Part shown: positions 10,996 to 21,404 of the stretch, piece by piece
Layout: each line of letters opens with the position of its first letter
Numbering within the stretch: the stretch's first letter is position 1
Source: Pictodentalium vernedei
Taxonomy: Eukaryota; Mollusca; Scaphopoda; Dentaliida; Dentaliidae
DNA length: 64,000 nucleotides
NCBI GenBank assembly: GCA_031216915.1
Contig: CM062297.1
Location: 831,125,337-831,189,336 of the forward strand
Direction: 5' to 3'
Notes under the pieces: generated by a model
The model's input: the letters and a program-made list of their open reading frames with translations, nothing else
Databases searched by the model: none
Told to the model about the DNA's origin: nothing
Translations under genes and position numbers: made by a program

Positions 10996-12567
10996 ATACC
11001 ATCGGGTGTTTATGTAAAAACACGGAATCCAACTTTACGGAATCGGCTAGGAATCTCACTTAAGGAATCTCTTATATGTATACAGAGAAAATCTGATTGA
11101 ACATTTTGAAGGGTTGGGCGAAGGTATAGCTAGGCAGTAGTGATACAAGTCAATATTAATGGATGGTAGTTTAGTCAATAGTACTGGTACAAGGCCGCAA
11201 TGGAATAAGACTTCTGTAGAAGCTAATGATAGGACAGATAGACCATAGACCAGTAGTGGCCCTGGAGCTTTGGCGACAAGATGGAAGCGGTTGGTAAGAC
11301 TGCATTAGACCTCATTGAGGGATTACTCATGGTCCTCATGGCCTCATACGACAAAAAAGGGGTGCCGAAGGCCATGTTTTCCAAAAAGGGGTGCCGAAAT
11401 TGGGGTGCCTGGGATATGGCTGTTAAATACTGAAATGAGGCTAAGAGTCGTAGTAAATTATACCTCATTGAGGGATTTTTCATGGTCCTCATAACCTCAA
11501 AATTCAATGAGGCTATGAGGGATAATAAATGAGGACTCATTGAGGGCTTTTACATAGCCCTCATGGCCTCATACGACAAAAAAAGGGGTGCCGAAGGCCA
11601 TATGTTTTCCAAAAAGGTGTGCCGAAATTGGGGTGCCTGGGGTTATGGCTGTTAAATACCGAGATGAGGCTAAGAGTCGTAGTAAACTATGCCTCACTGA
11701 GGGATTTTTAATGGTCCTCATAACCTCAAAATTCAATGAGGATATGAGGGATAATAAATGAGGACTCATTGAGGTTTTTTACATAGCCCTCATGGCCTCA
11801 TACGACAAAAAAGGGATTCCATAGCCACGGGTGTTTCCCAAAAATGGGATTCCATGGGATGTGGCCATTGGATATAGGTTTTTATTATACACAGGGGAGA
11901 TAACTCTGTATACAGATTATGGGAAAGCAAGCAATCTGATTGGTTATAAATGATCTAGATAAATGAAACAACAAGAATACTTGGAATAGGGTTAGAACTA
12001 ACAAGAATAGACCAAAAAAGCTAAATATAGTAATAATAAGCAAAACTGTTCCAACTAATAGGCTCTTCTACGCTACTGGAGTATACTCTAGAACAAAGGA
12101 ACAGGGCCAGATAGAGGAAAACTATTGCATATATAGAATTCTGGAAGAATTCGAAATAGTAAAAGTTGGGGTGGATTTGGGTGATTTGGAGGGATTGTCG
12201 GGTTGTTTGTGGTAATTCTACAAATCGGGAAATTACTCTTATACAAAGGAACATACCCTCCGAACATACCCCGTCTTATTGCAGAAAAATTGGGTAACAT
12301 AGCAATCACGTGCTACCATAGAAACCAAGATGGCGGCCTCCTGTATACAAGATAGACGACTGAAGCTCGTATCACCCTAACAACACGCGCTGCGCATGCG
12401 CACTAACACCACGTATCACCATGGAGATGAGATCACAACATGGCCGCTCACGCGGGTTACCATGACAACCCAACATGGCGCCACTACGTCACGTGACATG
12501 ACGTCACTTCCGAGGTCCTGCACCGAGGTCCTGCCAATGAGGCCCCAAAGGTACATGACATACTACT
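10996..12567 (-). repeat. Right terminal inverted repeat of element B (about 1.57 kb)
   Basis: Inverted copy of 8678-10032. It is about 217 bp longer than the left arm because an ATGAGG-rich unit of about 230 bp is present in an extra tandem copy (roughly 11390-11620 repeated at 11620-11850, each starting near GTGCCGAAATTGGGGTGCC). Otherwise base-level agreement with the left arm is high, implying a young insertion or ongoing conversion between arms. Confidence 0.85.
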
Positions 12568-12573
12568 AGCGTG

Positions 12574-13302
12574 TGATAATTCACATGTAAACATGAGTTA
12601 TGATTAAGATTTGGATATCGAGTATATTCCGAGTAAGCCCATAATTCCGTCTGACACTGAAAATGAATATCGGTAACCGAAGCGTAATTTTACTGCCCCA
12701 GACGTTTACTTGAGGAAATGTGAGGTTGGTTTTAAAGTCAAGGGGAGATATAGTGTTCACACAGACATACAGGTATCGTTTTTGTCATTAAGCCTACACC
12801 TTAATATGCTGCAATAATACATAGTGTTTGTTTGTACAAGGAGTCATCTCTAAGATGCTCATAACGGGACACATGATTTGTATTGTTTTGGTGAGCAGGT
12901 TTCCGCCACATAGTCTTGTCAGTCAGTCTGTAATTATGGAAGAATAAAGCCAGAAACTGGGATATGGTCGTCTTTTACTTTATATACTGCGGATAATTTT
13001 TGCACGGAAATGCCTCAACATTATAGCATGTATATTGGTATTTTCAGATGTTTCTAATTTGGTGGCATGCTTCTGATTCTGCCTATTAATTGCCTCCTTT
13101 TTGTGCTGAAAATTATGTCATTTCGTGTTCGGCGCCACAGATGTTAACCGACTGAATTATTATCATATGCCTATTCACGGAACAAGCGTCACCTTCGACT
13201 TATTCCAAGAAACAGACCGCGTCGTTTTATAACTTGGTTGATTCTCTCTAACAGATAAATCTGAGCGTTCCTCTCAGATGAACCTTCTTTTTTATTTTAC
13301 AG
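12574..13302. other. Unassigned upstream region of the SLC16 gene
   Basis: Between element B and the first visible SLC16 exon. No ORF or repeat family recognised. A pyrimidine-rich tract ending in AG at 13301-13302 looks like a 3' splice site, so at least one non-coding 5' exon and the promoter probably lie further upstream, perhaps outside the window. Confidence 0.4.
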
Positions 13303-13539
13303 GTATTGTTAATTATAGCTGTTTGTAAACAAAGATGACCATCAAAATCCCCCACTTTTCTAAGGCAGGGCCGTGGGCCTTGGTAATAATGTTTTCATGT
13401 TTCGCTCTGAAAGCAATAACATTTGGAATTTCGTATAGCGTCGGATTGTACACAGTGGAGTTTTTAAAGTACTTTGATTCATCAGCTGCTGCCATATCTT
13501 TGATTGGTGCCATCAATCTCGGTGTCTTCCGAATAGCAG
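13303..13539 (+). CDS. SLC16/MCT-like transporter, first coding exon (ATG at 13335)
   Basis: The exon is preceded by a pyrimidine tract and AG (13301-13302) and followed by a GTTAGT donor at 13540. The coding part is 13335-13539 (68 codons plus one base, phase 1). It encodes a short N-terminus and the first two membrane helices (about residues 11-31 and 48-68). The family's usual TM1 acidic-Gly-Gly-type motif is represented only by KAGPWALVI, a divergence from classical MCT1-4. It joins the exon at 26061 to give IAGPLVSVLMR across the junction. SLC16 proteins are plasma-membrane MFS carriers for monocarboxylates, aromatic amino acids, thyroid hormone or creatine; the substrate here cannot be read from sequence. 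Confidence 0.85.
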
Positions 13540-13562
13540 GTTAGTATTTTGTAATAATTAAT

Positions 13563-13630
13563 TATTATACTTACTGGTGTTTATGATCACATTCCTCTGC
13601 ACTATGGCTAATTGTGACCGTAACATGGAG
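13563..13630 (-). repeat. SINE fragment (family 1)
   Basis: Degenerate match to the tail half of the SINE seen complete at 37723-38072 (TGGTGTTTAtGaTCACAT, ATGGCTAATtgTGACCGT). Lies just inside SLC16 intron 1. Confidence 0.55.
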
Positions 13631-15156
13631 ATAAAGTCAAGTTTATTCAATCGTTTATACCGAAGTTGCCCAGTTTAGAGGACTACCACCCCATATTCAG
13701 TTCCCGGGGTTCCCACTGGTAGTTTCTAATATTCTTTCACATTTTGAATAAGTTCTCGCGTGACAGAGCTAACCTACTCAGGTTTGTTGTGTAAGTCCGT
13801 TTCGCGAGTCACGGAGGAAGCTTAATGAAAGTGTTAATGATGGTTTGATACAAATGTACAAGGCGCACTGGAACTACTAAATCTGTAAATTGTATCAACA
13901 GACATACCATTTTCGAAATTCTCAATATGCGACCAATAATGTATTTTAGAGTGTGGGAGCGGAGGGCGGTGGATGGGGAGGGGGTACCGATCAATATTAT
14001 GCACATTTGAACAATTGACAACGTTCTTGTGGGTTGTCCCAAATATTAGAATTTTAAGGTGAATGTGGTAATTGTTTCACGCTTCGGTGATATATCAGCG
14101 TTGGTTATAGACGTAACACGAATATCAATCCCATACAATGGTTTTAACCCATTCAGACCGATATGAAAGGAAACGAGTCAGTTTCCCATCTTCCCATACG
14201 AGGCTGCGTAACTTTTTATGACGCCGTTTACATGTCAACTGTGTTCTCAAGCGGAGAGATCCGTTCTTTGAATAAGCTAACATTTTTCATTCAGTTGATA
14301 TTTCAACTGTAGCACAATTAACATTTTGTTTAAAATCCAGACAAATATTATTATATTACAAAGCCAGCACAACTAAACACTTTTCTCCTGGAAAAAAAAA
14401 ACCGGTCATCGTGGTATCATGGAACATCTTACTGCAGACTTACCATGACAGAACTCCACTCATCGTGACTGAAAGTTCACTTTCACGAGTACAACCTGAA
14501 CTGCCACCCTCAGCCACAAGGCAAGTAGCTGGTAACAACAAAGTGCAGTTCAACGCGTGTATTCTATGGTTTCCCATTTTCCGATCTTTTTCTGAAAACC
14601 GTACCGTGAATTTGTCCTACTCAAAGTCAAGATACCGGGAAATTGTCCGAATATTTTCCTCCCCATAATACCCTATTGCAATTAAGCTTAAATGATCCAA
14701 GAAGGGCGATTATTTTTTGGCAAAATTTTAGCGAAGTTTAGAGGAAATAATCAAGGTTTTACTGAACGAATATGACCAAAAAAAGTGATTTTGCGATTTT
14801 CGGGGTAATCTTCATGACAAACGTCGACTTCAGTGTCAATATTTTGTCTGGCAATCGTTTCACATAACACTGGTTGGCTCCGACTGTCAGAAATAGATCG
14901 GCTGATTCGCGAATTGCGAGACACGTCACACATAGTGAATCAAATCCGAAGGAAATGTTACACAGTTCAATTTGGCTGCAAGTCAAGGACACAGAGTGGG
15001 ATCTAGCCGCTGTCTAAATCATGTGGATTATGCTGTTGGATAATTACGAGAAAAGTGTTGAACTGATGGATCCGTAAAATTGCGTTAACTAGTCAAATTT
15101 ATCGGCAAATAGGAATCAATGGATGGAAATCTCAAGCTTATATGACGATAAATGTG
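13631..15156. other. SLC16 intron 1, unassigned
   Basis: No convincing gene, repeat family or RNA; small ORFs here lack recognisable domains. Confidence 0.4.
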
Positions 15157-15408
15157 GTATCAAAGTAACTCGAAAGTAGTAAGGAATGTGGGAAATAGGC
15201 CTGTTCTGCCGGACGGGGGTGAAGGGGGTGGATGACATCATCTTAATTAAAATGTTACGTAAGGTACTTAACATGACGTCACTTAATGAATATTTTTTAA
15301 TCACTTTAATAACTGTTGCTTAGTTAATTTTAATTAATGACTGTTGCATAATTAATGTAATTAATGTAATTAATGAGTGTAATTAGGGTTGATTATAATA
15401 ATTAGTAT

Positions 15409-15595
15409 ATTTATTTATTTATTGGTGTTTAAGGTCACATATATATGCACAATGGCTAATCATGACCACAACAGTTTTATGGGTGGAGGAAGCCGGAGTA
15501 CCCAGAGAGAGCCACTGAGCAACGGCAAGCAACTGTCAGCTCCCCAACTCCACACAAGCAGGATGAAGTGTCTTGTCCAAGGACACAACCGACAG
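15409..15595 (-). repeat. SINE family 1, internally deleted copy
   Basis: Matches the tail and middle of the full copies (TATTTATTTATT tail, GGTGGAGGAAGCCGGAGTA block) but lacks about 110 bp internally and the tRNA-like head. Directly abuts the inner end of the left TIR of the surrounding element. Confidence 0.7.
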
Positions 15596-15900
15596 ACACT
15601 CATGAATAAATTGATACACGTATTTCTGTCAAACTAATCCGCCATTTTGTTTTTTCAAGAAGTGTCTTGTGGAATAAATTATTTAACGAAAAATTATTAA
15701 TATATTATATTAAATGAATATATGCTATTTATTAGGGGGACAATTTCATAGTAAATAAGAGTTAAGAGTGTGGTAAGTTATGAGAGGAGACTAAATGGGG
15801 TAATTTGATCGCTCAAAATTGTGGGGACGGGGTATCTGGGGCCTGACATGCCCATTACATTTAGAGAACTGGACTGGGGTACGAGATACTTTAGCTATTG

Positions 15901-16012
15901 TGAGGGGTGGGGGAGGAGGAGAGAGGTTTCCAAAAGTCTTTTGGTATTGGATGACCTGGAGGAGGGGAGTTCATGAAAGTTTTAGGTATTGTGAGGGGTT
16001 ACAGGGGTGTGG
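15901..16012. repeat. Direct repeat D1, copy a (partner 16505-16615)
   Basis: G-rich 112-bp stretch repeated nearly exactly at 16505-16615 (shared TTGGTATTGGATGACCTGGA, GGAGTTCATGAAAGTTTTAG). The two copies flank the orphan ORF. A second repeat (D2) at 15668-15740 recurs at 16612-16681, immediately after D1b. Confidence 0.8.
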
Positions 16013-16200
16013 CGGTGAGGGCGTGAGATAATGGAGGTGTCTGATTGGTTGAAAAAGTGTGTGTTTGTGACAAAGCAACTCTTTTTAAGATTATGGTGGC
16101 CCTGAAAAGTGTCGTTTTTTTTTGTTTCCCATAGAAAGCTATTTTTTTCCTCGCATCTCTGCCTCGGTGAAGAACTCATTTTCCTAATCTTCATCGACTG

Positions 16201-16536
16201 TTACGGTGTCTCCAACCTTGGCCCTAACAGTGCTTCCTCCTGCATGTGTACGAAAAAATCAAACCAGAGTTTGGATCGATTTTTGTACTGGATCTCCCCG
16301 AAAGGACGTCTGGCAGCCTCAACAAAACGGTAGTCTTTAAGTTTCTTTTCTTGTTCCTTCATGGGGAGCGTCGCTGACCACCACTTTTTTAACGCTAATG
16401 CAAATTCTTCGTTGGCTCGCAGCTTCTTGGTTCGCTCATAGTTGTTCACAGAAGTATAGTCGATACTTGTCATGTTGGCTTTTCTCACACAGTTTCTAAT
16501 GAGAGTGAGGGGTGGGGGAGGGGGAGAGGTTTCCAA
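16201..16536 (-). CDS. Orphan ORF inside the 2.7-kb TIR element
   Basis: 111 codons on the - strand with a coherent, charged, helix-prone composition (NYERTKKLRANEEFALALKK, then KKLKDYRFVEAARRPF and FDFFVHMQEEALLGPRLETP). The first 14 residues (proline-rich) come from direct repeat D1b, so the real start may be the internal methionine MTSIDYTSV. The frame stops at 16201, but similarly acidic coding-like sequence (FFTEAEMRGKK) continues to about 16130 after stops. I do not recognise the family. It may be a fragment of a captured host gene or a transposon protein. Confidence 0.3.
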   Translation of the reverse strand: METSPPPPPLTLIRNCVRKANMTSIDYTSVNNYERTKKLRANEEFALALKKWWSATLPMKEQEKKLKDYRFVEAARRPFGEIQYKNRSKLWFDFFVHMQEEALLGPRLETP

Positions 16537-17831
16537 AAGCTTTTTGGTATTGGATGACCTGGAGGAGGGGAGTTCATGAAAGTTTTAGGTATTGTGAGGG
16601 GTCACAGGGGTGTGGAATAAAAAATAAATTATTTAACGAAAATTATTAATATATTATATTAATACGCTATTTATTAGGGGGATTACGTCATTGCAATTAA
16701 GGTTATTACACTTTTAAACATATGACTGCACACTTGTCTCCTTCACCCCTTCTCATAACCTCATTTGACCCCCCCCCCCTTATTTGATGAGGAGTGGCTT
16801 CACCGGTCAATCGAGTTGTGCATATCTGCTACTTGTGGCGTGATGACGGTTAAGTTGAATCAGCTGAAACCTGCAAGTCGCACAGTTAAATGTCGAGATT
16901 TGACATTTCTCTATATGTTTTTAATAATGTATCTTTCCTACTGTAGGATTTCAGACAAAACGTCCACTGGAACTTCTTGACATCACTGTCTGTTCAATGT
17001 ACACTGCCTCTCTTTTGTTGAATTTGCTATTGAAACACAAAACTGACCGTTCAAAGCACCTTCTTGGTGGGTTTTCAGATGATCCGTTAATTCATCTCTT
17101 GAAAATATTGGGGCATAAAGTACAGCCATGTATAGCCTCTTCCCCATGTACAGTAGTCTCATGGCGATTTCTCTTGTGATTTTTTTGAGAACCAGTCAAA
17201 ACGTAGAAATCTGACCATTAAAAAATCATTGAAATTTGAATCCGAGAGTCTGGAAGAAGGTTGCGTGTTGACCACTAATTTAATGAGGTTTTTATTACAC
17301 CCATAACTTATGAACAATAGGAATTAGTGATCAACATCTGTCACTCTTGTATAGTGTTTGAAAAGAAAAATCGATTTAATTACACCCAGACACAATGAAG
17401 TGTTTACCTTAGCACGTGTCCAGGTCAAGGTCAGTCGATAGCATTCATATAAATGTCCAATACGTCAATATTATTTTTAAATATATTATTTTTTATCTAA
17501 TAATATCTATCCCAAATTATGACTTTAAAAAAAATATGTACTAATCGCCGTAAACATTATTAAATCATTTATTAATATACTAATTATTATAATCAACCCC
17601 AATTACACTCATCAATTACATTAATTATGCAACAGACATTAATTAAAATTAATTAAGAAACAGTTATTAAAGTGATTAAAAAAAATATTCATTAAGTGAC
17701 GTCATGTTAATTACCTTACGTAACATTTTAAATAAGATGACGGCATCCACCCCGGCTACATCCTGGCAACATCCTGGCTACCACCAGAACTGGGTTGAAA
17801 ACCACTTCACATACTACTCTCGAATTATGAA

Positions 17832-18386
17832 ATTAGTATTCCCAGTTCCCGCTGGAGTAAATCTGGATATCAGGTCTGCCATAAAAGCAAGCGGAAACTG
17901 GGAATCCCCGATCCCAATAGAAACCCTAGTGTATTCCTTTGCCTCGAATAAAATGTATCACTACATGTGTGGGTGTCCGTACAATCAGCCCGATGATTCA
18001 GCACACAAACTGCACACCACGAAAAAACAAAACAACCAAAGTTAAATCTACCAATTCCATAGTTTCTCCTTTACATTCTGCGAATACTCATTTAACAGGT
18101 GAAATGATGATGGATGCAAACCTTGTGAATAATACAAAATATTTATCAATCACTTCTGTAATCACAAAGGTCCGAAAGTCGAACTATTTTTTCTATCAGT
18201 AAAAGCTTTGATGATTAGAAAAAGCTTAGCAATTGTCTTCGAGATTCGAGATATGAATTTTATGACTCACAACTATACTAATCTCATCAATAAATGCGCT
18301 TTATTTATTTTGTATTTTTTTTTTTTTTCTTAATTTATTTATTTAAGCAGACTCGGCGAGGAGTCCGCTGCACAATTTATAGAGAG
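17832..18386. other. SLC16 intron 1, unassigned, AT-rich
   Basis: No gene recognised; ends in a T-rich and TTTA-repeat stretch (18300-18345) that could be the tail of a neighbouring SINE. Confidence 0.35.
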
Positions 18387-18690
18387 TGGTGGCCGAGTAG
18401 ATAAGTGGGCTGGTCTCTCATTACAGAGGTCCGATCGATCCTTGGTCTGGGGAAGTTCTCGAGGTGTCCGAACACTCTCTGTCGGTATTAATTGTGGGGT
18501 TGATGCTGTCACAGCGTACCGTCCTATCGGATGGGGACGTAAAATGGCTGTCCTTAGTGCGGCGAGAGACACACTCCGTGTAGGTTAAAGATCTCTTCGT
18601 AGTATTCGAAAAGAGACGAGGCCAAAAAATTCCCGCTACAAAGGTCATCCCACACACCTGCGCAATTGGGCCAAGGAGAGACGTTAATAT
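18387..18690 (+). repeat. tRNA-derived SINE-like repeat (family 2)
   Basis: Begins with a tRNA-like head carrying an A-box (TGGCCGAGTAGATAAG) and a B-box-like element (GGTCCGATCGATCC), as in class-II tRNA-derived SINEs, followed by a conserved-looking body (GGATGGGGACGTAAAATGG). Single copy here, so boundaries are approximate. Confidence 0.55.
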
Positions 18691-18874
18691 AAGTTGCATA
18701 ACTTGTTCGTCAATCCTTGTAAAACAAATAAGCTTAAAGCAATTTCAACAACTTTTGAGGCCTATGTGTTCATATACTACTCAAAATTTCCTAAGCACCA
18801 AGTATATCCAACTACCTGTTTTACGTTTCAGTTTAAATATTGTTATGAAAAGTGTATATATTTTATATTTAATT

Positions 18875-19942
18875 ATATCTTTAATGATTTAAGCACAGAA
18901 ATTAAGATTTTGTTTGTGTTTGACATTATTTTTTAGCTTTTGAATACGATAACCATGGAAAATGGATATTATTGGTAAAAGAGGAAATTTTTCAAATTTG
19001 CCAAAAAGTTGACGGAGCGAACTGCTATGGGTTCAATATCGAGTATGAGACCCATTATTGTTAATTACAGCTAGACAGCGCCTTCTTATGCCCCCAATCA
19101 GGTTCCAGATGGTCCTTTGTGGGATGTTGTTCCATTCTTGGACCAGCATGGCACCAATCTACTGAACACTTCTTGGTTGGACTGGACGGACTGAAATTGC
19201 AAGCTGCAACTCATTCCAGGCATGTTCGATTGGATTGAGGTCATGGGATCTTGCTGGCCAGTCCATACGCTCAATCCCCTCCCTCTGTCGGTACTCCCAG
19301 ACAGCATGTGCAACATGAGGACGGGCATTATCGTCCATCAGAATGAACTATCACCCACTGCAACTGCATACAATCTGACGTGGGCATCCAGGATCTCATC
19401 GATATACCGCTGTGTAGTCAATGTACCACGGTCAAGGACACAGAGCTCTGTACGTCCATCCCAGCTGATGCCGCCATAGACCATTATTGACCCTCCACCA
19501 TAGCGGTCATGCTCAGCAATGTTGGCTGCATGGAATCGCTCTCCTGGTCTTCTCCATACCCTAGAACGCCTATCTGTGTTGTCTATACAGTACCTTGACT
19601 CATCTGTAAAAAGGACAGGTCGTCAATCTTCTCTGGTCCATCCAACGTGACCCATGGCCCATTCATATCGTGCCTGGCGGTGGTTCTGGGACAGCTGAAC
19701 GCGAATACATGGTCTTATCGATCGGAGACCCCGGGTGCATTCTGAAGGCTACTGCGAAGCTGGGTTGCTGTGTCAAAGCGGTTCCTACGGGCCTGAATGA
19801 TCAAAAACCGGGCTTCAGCTGCCCTGTCTCTGTCACCACCACGTCGTCTGACTGGTGTACCATACTGCTGAAATCTTGCCCAGGCTCTTGTGATCACCGT
19901 ATGGTGCACACCAAGGGCTCCACCAACCTGACGATTGGTAGC
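18875..19942 (-). pseudogene. Tc1-like transposase copy 1 (left arm of palindrome)
   Basis: Reads leftwards from about 19942: a helix-turn-helix remnant (NRQVGGALGVHHTVITRAWA), then through frame changes the DDE domain ending in a MSCSLQ/WSKNGTTSHKGPSGT-type C-terminus near 19100. It lacks the first 33 or so residues present in copy 2. Its sequence is an inverted, diverged copy of 20020-21140, so the two form a giant hairpin. Stops and frameshifts make it non-functional. Its 3' flank runs into the left TIR of the composite. Confidence 0.8.
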
Positions 19943-21140
19943 ATGGCAAATGCAAATGTAAGAAGACATTTGTCTGAAGCAGAAATGTGGCGGGCTGTAG
20001 GGATGGTTGAGCAAGGGGCTACCCATCGTCAGGTTGGTGAAGCCCTTGGTGTGCGACATACGGTGATTACCAGAGCCTGGGCAAGATTTCAGCAGTATGG
20101 CACACCAATAAGACGGCATGGTGGCGGAAGAGACAGGACAACATCTGCAGCTGAAGACCGGTGTTTGATCATTCAGGCCCGTAGTAAACGCTTTTGCCAC
20201 ATCAGCGCAGCTTCGCAGTGACCTTCAGAAATCATCCGGGGTAAATGTTTCGACGCAGACTATACGGGCAAGGTTGCACGAAGGTGGACTCCGATCGAGA
20301 AGACCATCTATTCGCATTCCGCTGCCCCAGAACCACCGCCAGACACGATATGAAAGGTCCATAGACCACGTTGGATGGACCAGAGAAGATTGGCGACCTG
20401 TTCTTTTTACAGATGAGTCAAGGTACTGCCTAGACCACACAGATAGGAGTTCTAGGGCATGGAGACGACCAGGAGAGTGATTCCGTGCAGCCAGCATTGC
20501 TGAGCATGACTGCTATGGTGGAGTGTCAGTCATGGTCTGTGGCGGCATCAGCGGGGCTGGACGTACACAGCTCTGTGTCCTTGATCGTGGTACATTGACT
20601 GCCCAGCGGTGTATTGATGAGATCCTGGATATCCACGACAGATTGTATGCAGGTGCAGTGGGTGATAGATTCATTCTGATGGACGATAATGGCCATCCTC
20701 ATGTTGCGGATGCTGTCGGGGAGTTCCGGCAGAGGGAGGAGATTGAGCGTATGGACTGGCCAGCAAGATCTCCCGACCTCAATCCAGTCGAACATGCCTG
20801 GAATGGGTTGCAGCTTGCAATTTCAGCCCGTCCAGTCCATCCAAGAAGTGTCCAGGAGCTTAGTGCCATGTTGGTCCAAGAATGGAACAACATCCCACAA
20901 AGGACCACCAGGAACTTGGTTGGGAGCATGAGAAGGCGTTGTCCAGCTGTAATTAACAATAATGGGTCTCAAACTCGACATTGAACCCATATCAGTTTGC
21001 TCCATCAACTTTTCGTCTAATTTGAAAAAAAATCCTCTTTTACCAATAATATCCATTTCTCATGGTTATCGTATTCAAAAGCTAAAAATAATGTCAAATA
21101 CAAATAAAATGTCTGTGCTTAAATCATTAAAGATATATAG
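19943..21140 (+). pseudogene. Tc1-like transposase copy 2 (right arm of palindrome)
   Basis: ATG at 19943 (MANANVRRHLSEAEMWRAVG), HTH VGEALGVRHTVITRAWARFQ, an RRPG-like linker, then after frameshifts near 20220 and 20480 the DDE domain: VMVCGGISGAGRTQLCVLDR, FILMDDNGHPHVADAV, and SPDLNPVEHAWNGL with the third acidic residue. It ends at 20984 (GSQTRH). The catalytic residues look present, but the frame is broken at least twice. IS630/Tc1/mariner family, about 345 aa originally. The 3' flank to 21140 repeats, inverted, the flank of copy 1. Confidence 0.85.
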
Positions 21141-21141
21141 A

Positions 21142-21286
21142 GGATCTGTAATGAATTTCTCTTTGATATAGGATTTATGAAACGAGTGTAGACCATTTTA
21201 TTTTAGCGAGCCTCTGGCGAGCTGAAATAAAATTGTCGAAACGAGTTTCACAAATCTTATGTCAAAGAGAAACGAATTTCAGATTC
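21142..21286. repeat. Fold-back (palindromic) repeat, about 145 bp
   Basis: The two halves are inverted copies of each other with about 10 percent mismatch (AATTTCTCTTTGATATAGGA against the complement of TCTTATGTCAAAGAGAAACG), with GCGAGCC-TCTG-GCGAGC at the centre. Located exactly at the outer end of the right transposase arm, where the 3' TIR of that copy would be expected. Confidence 0.7.
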
Positions 21287-21404
21287 TTTTTATCACATGG
21301 CACACACAAGCGAACTTGAACCGATTTATTTTTAACGAGTCTGTGTTCCCGTACATGGAAAAAGAAAATTAACCTACTTTCTCCATGTTGACTGAATGCG
21401 CTCA

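Larger units (their letters stand above)
8678..12567. mobile_element. Long-TIR element B (Polinton-like), carrying one zinc-finger gene
   Basis: A 3,890-bp unit bounded by 6-bp direct repeats AGCGTG (8672-8677, 12568-12573). Its ends begin AGTAGTATGTCATGTACC and invert on the other side. The left arm (8678-10032) and right arm (10996-12567) are inverted copies of each other over at least 1.3 kb. The only unique DNA is the 964-bp centre, which holds a complete compact gene (TATA box, 221-aa ORF, AATAAA). No polymerase, integrase or capsid gene is present. TIR length, AG termini and 6-bp duplications match Polintons/Mavericks as I recall that family. Element A shares the same ends. Alternative: a novel long-TIR transposon family mobilised by an unknown transposase. 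Confidence 0.85.
15157..17831. mobile_element. 2.7-kb element with about 250-bp terminal inverted repeats
   Basis: Bases 15157-15408 and 17576-17831 are inverted copies over about 250 bp with few differences (shared blocks include AAAATGTTACGTAAGGTA, ATGACGTCACTTAATGAA and GTTGATTATAATAATTAG). The interior holds a truncated SINE, two pairs of direct repeats (15901-16012/16505-16615 and 15668-15740/16612-16681) and an orphan - strand ORF. No transposase domain and no target duplication identified. Class II by structure only; superfamily unknown. Confidence 0.7.

Noticed and set aside
14411..14668. 85-codon + strand ORF in intron 1
   Set aside because: No domain, no repeat match, ordinary length for chance.
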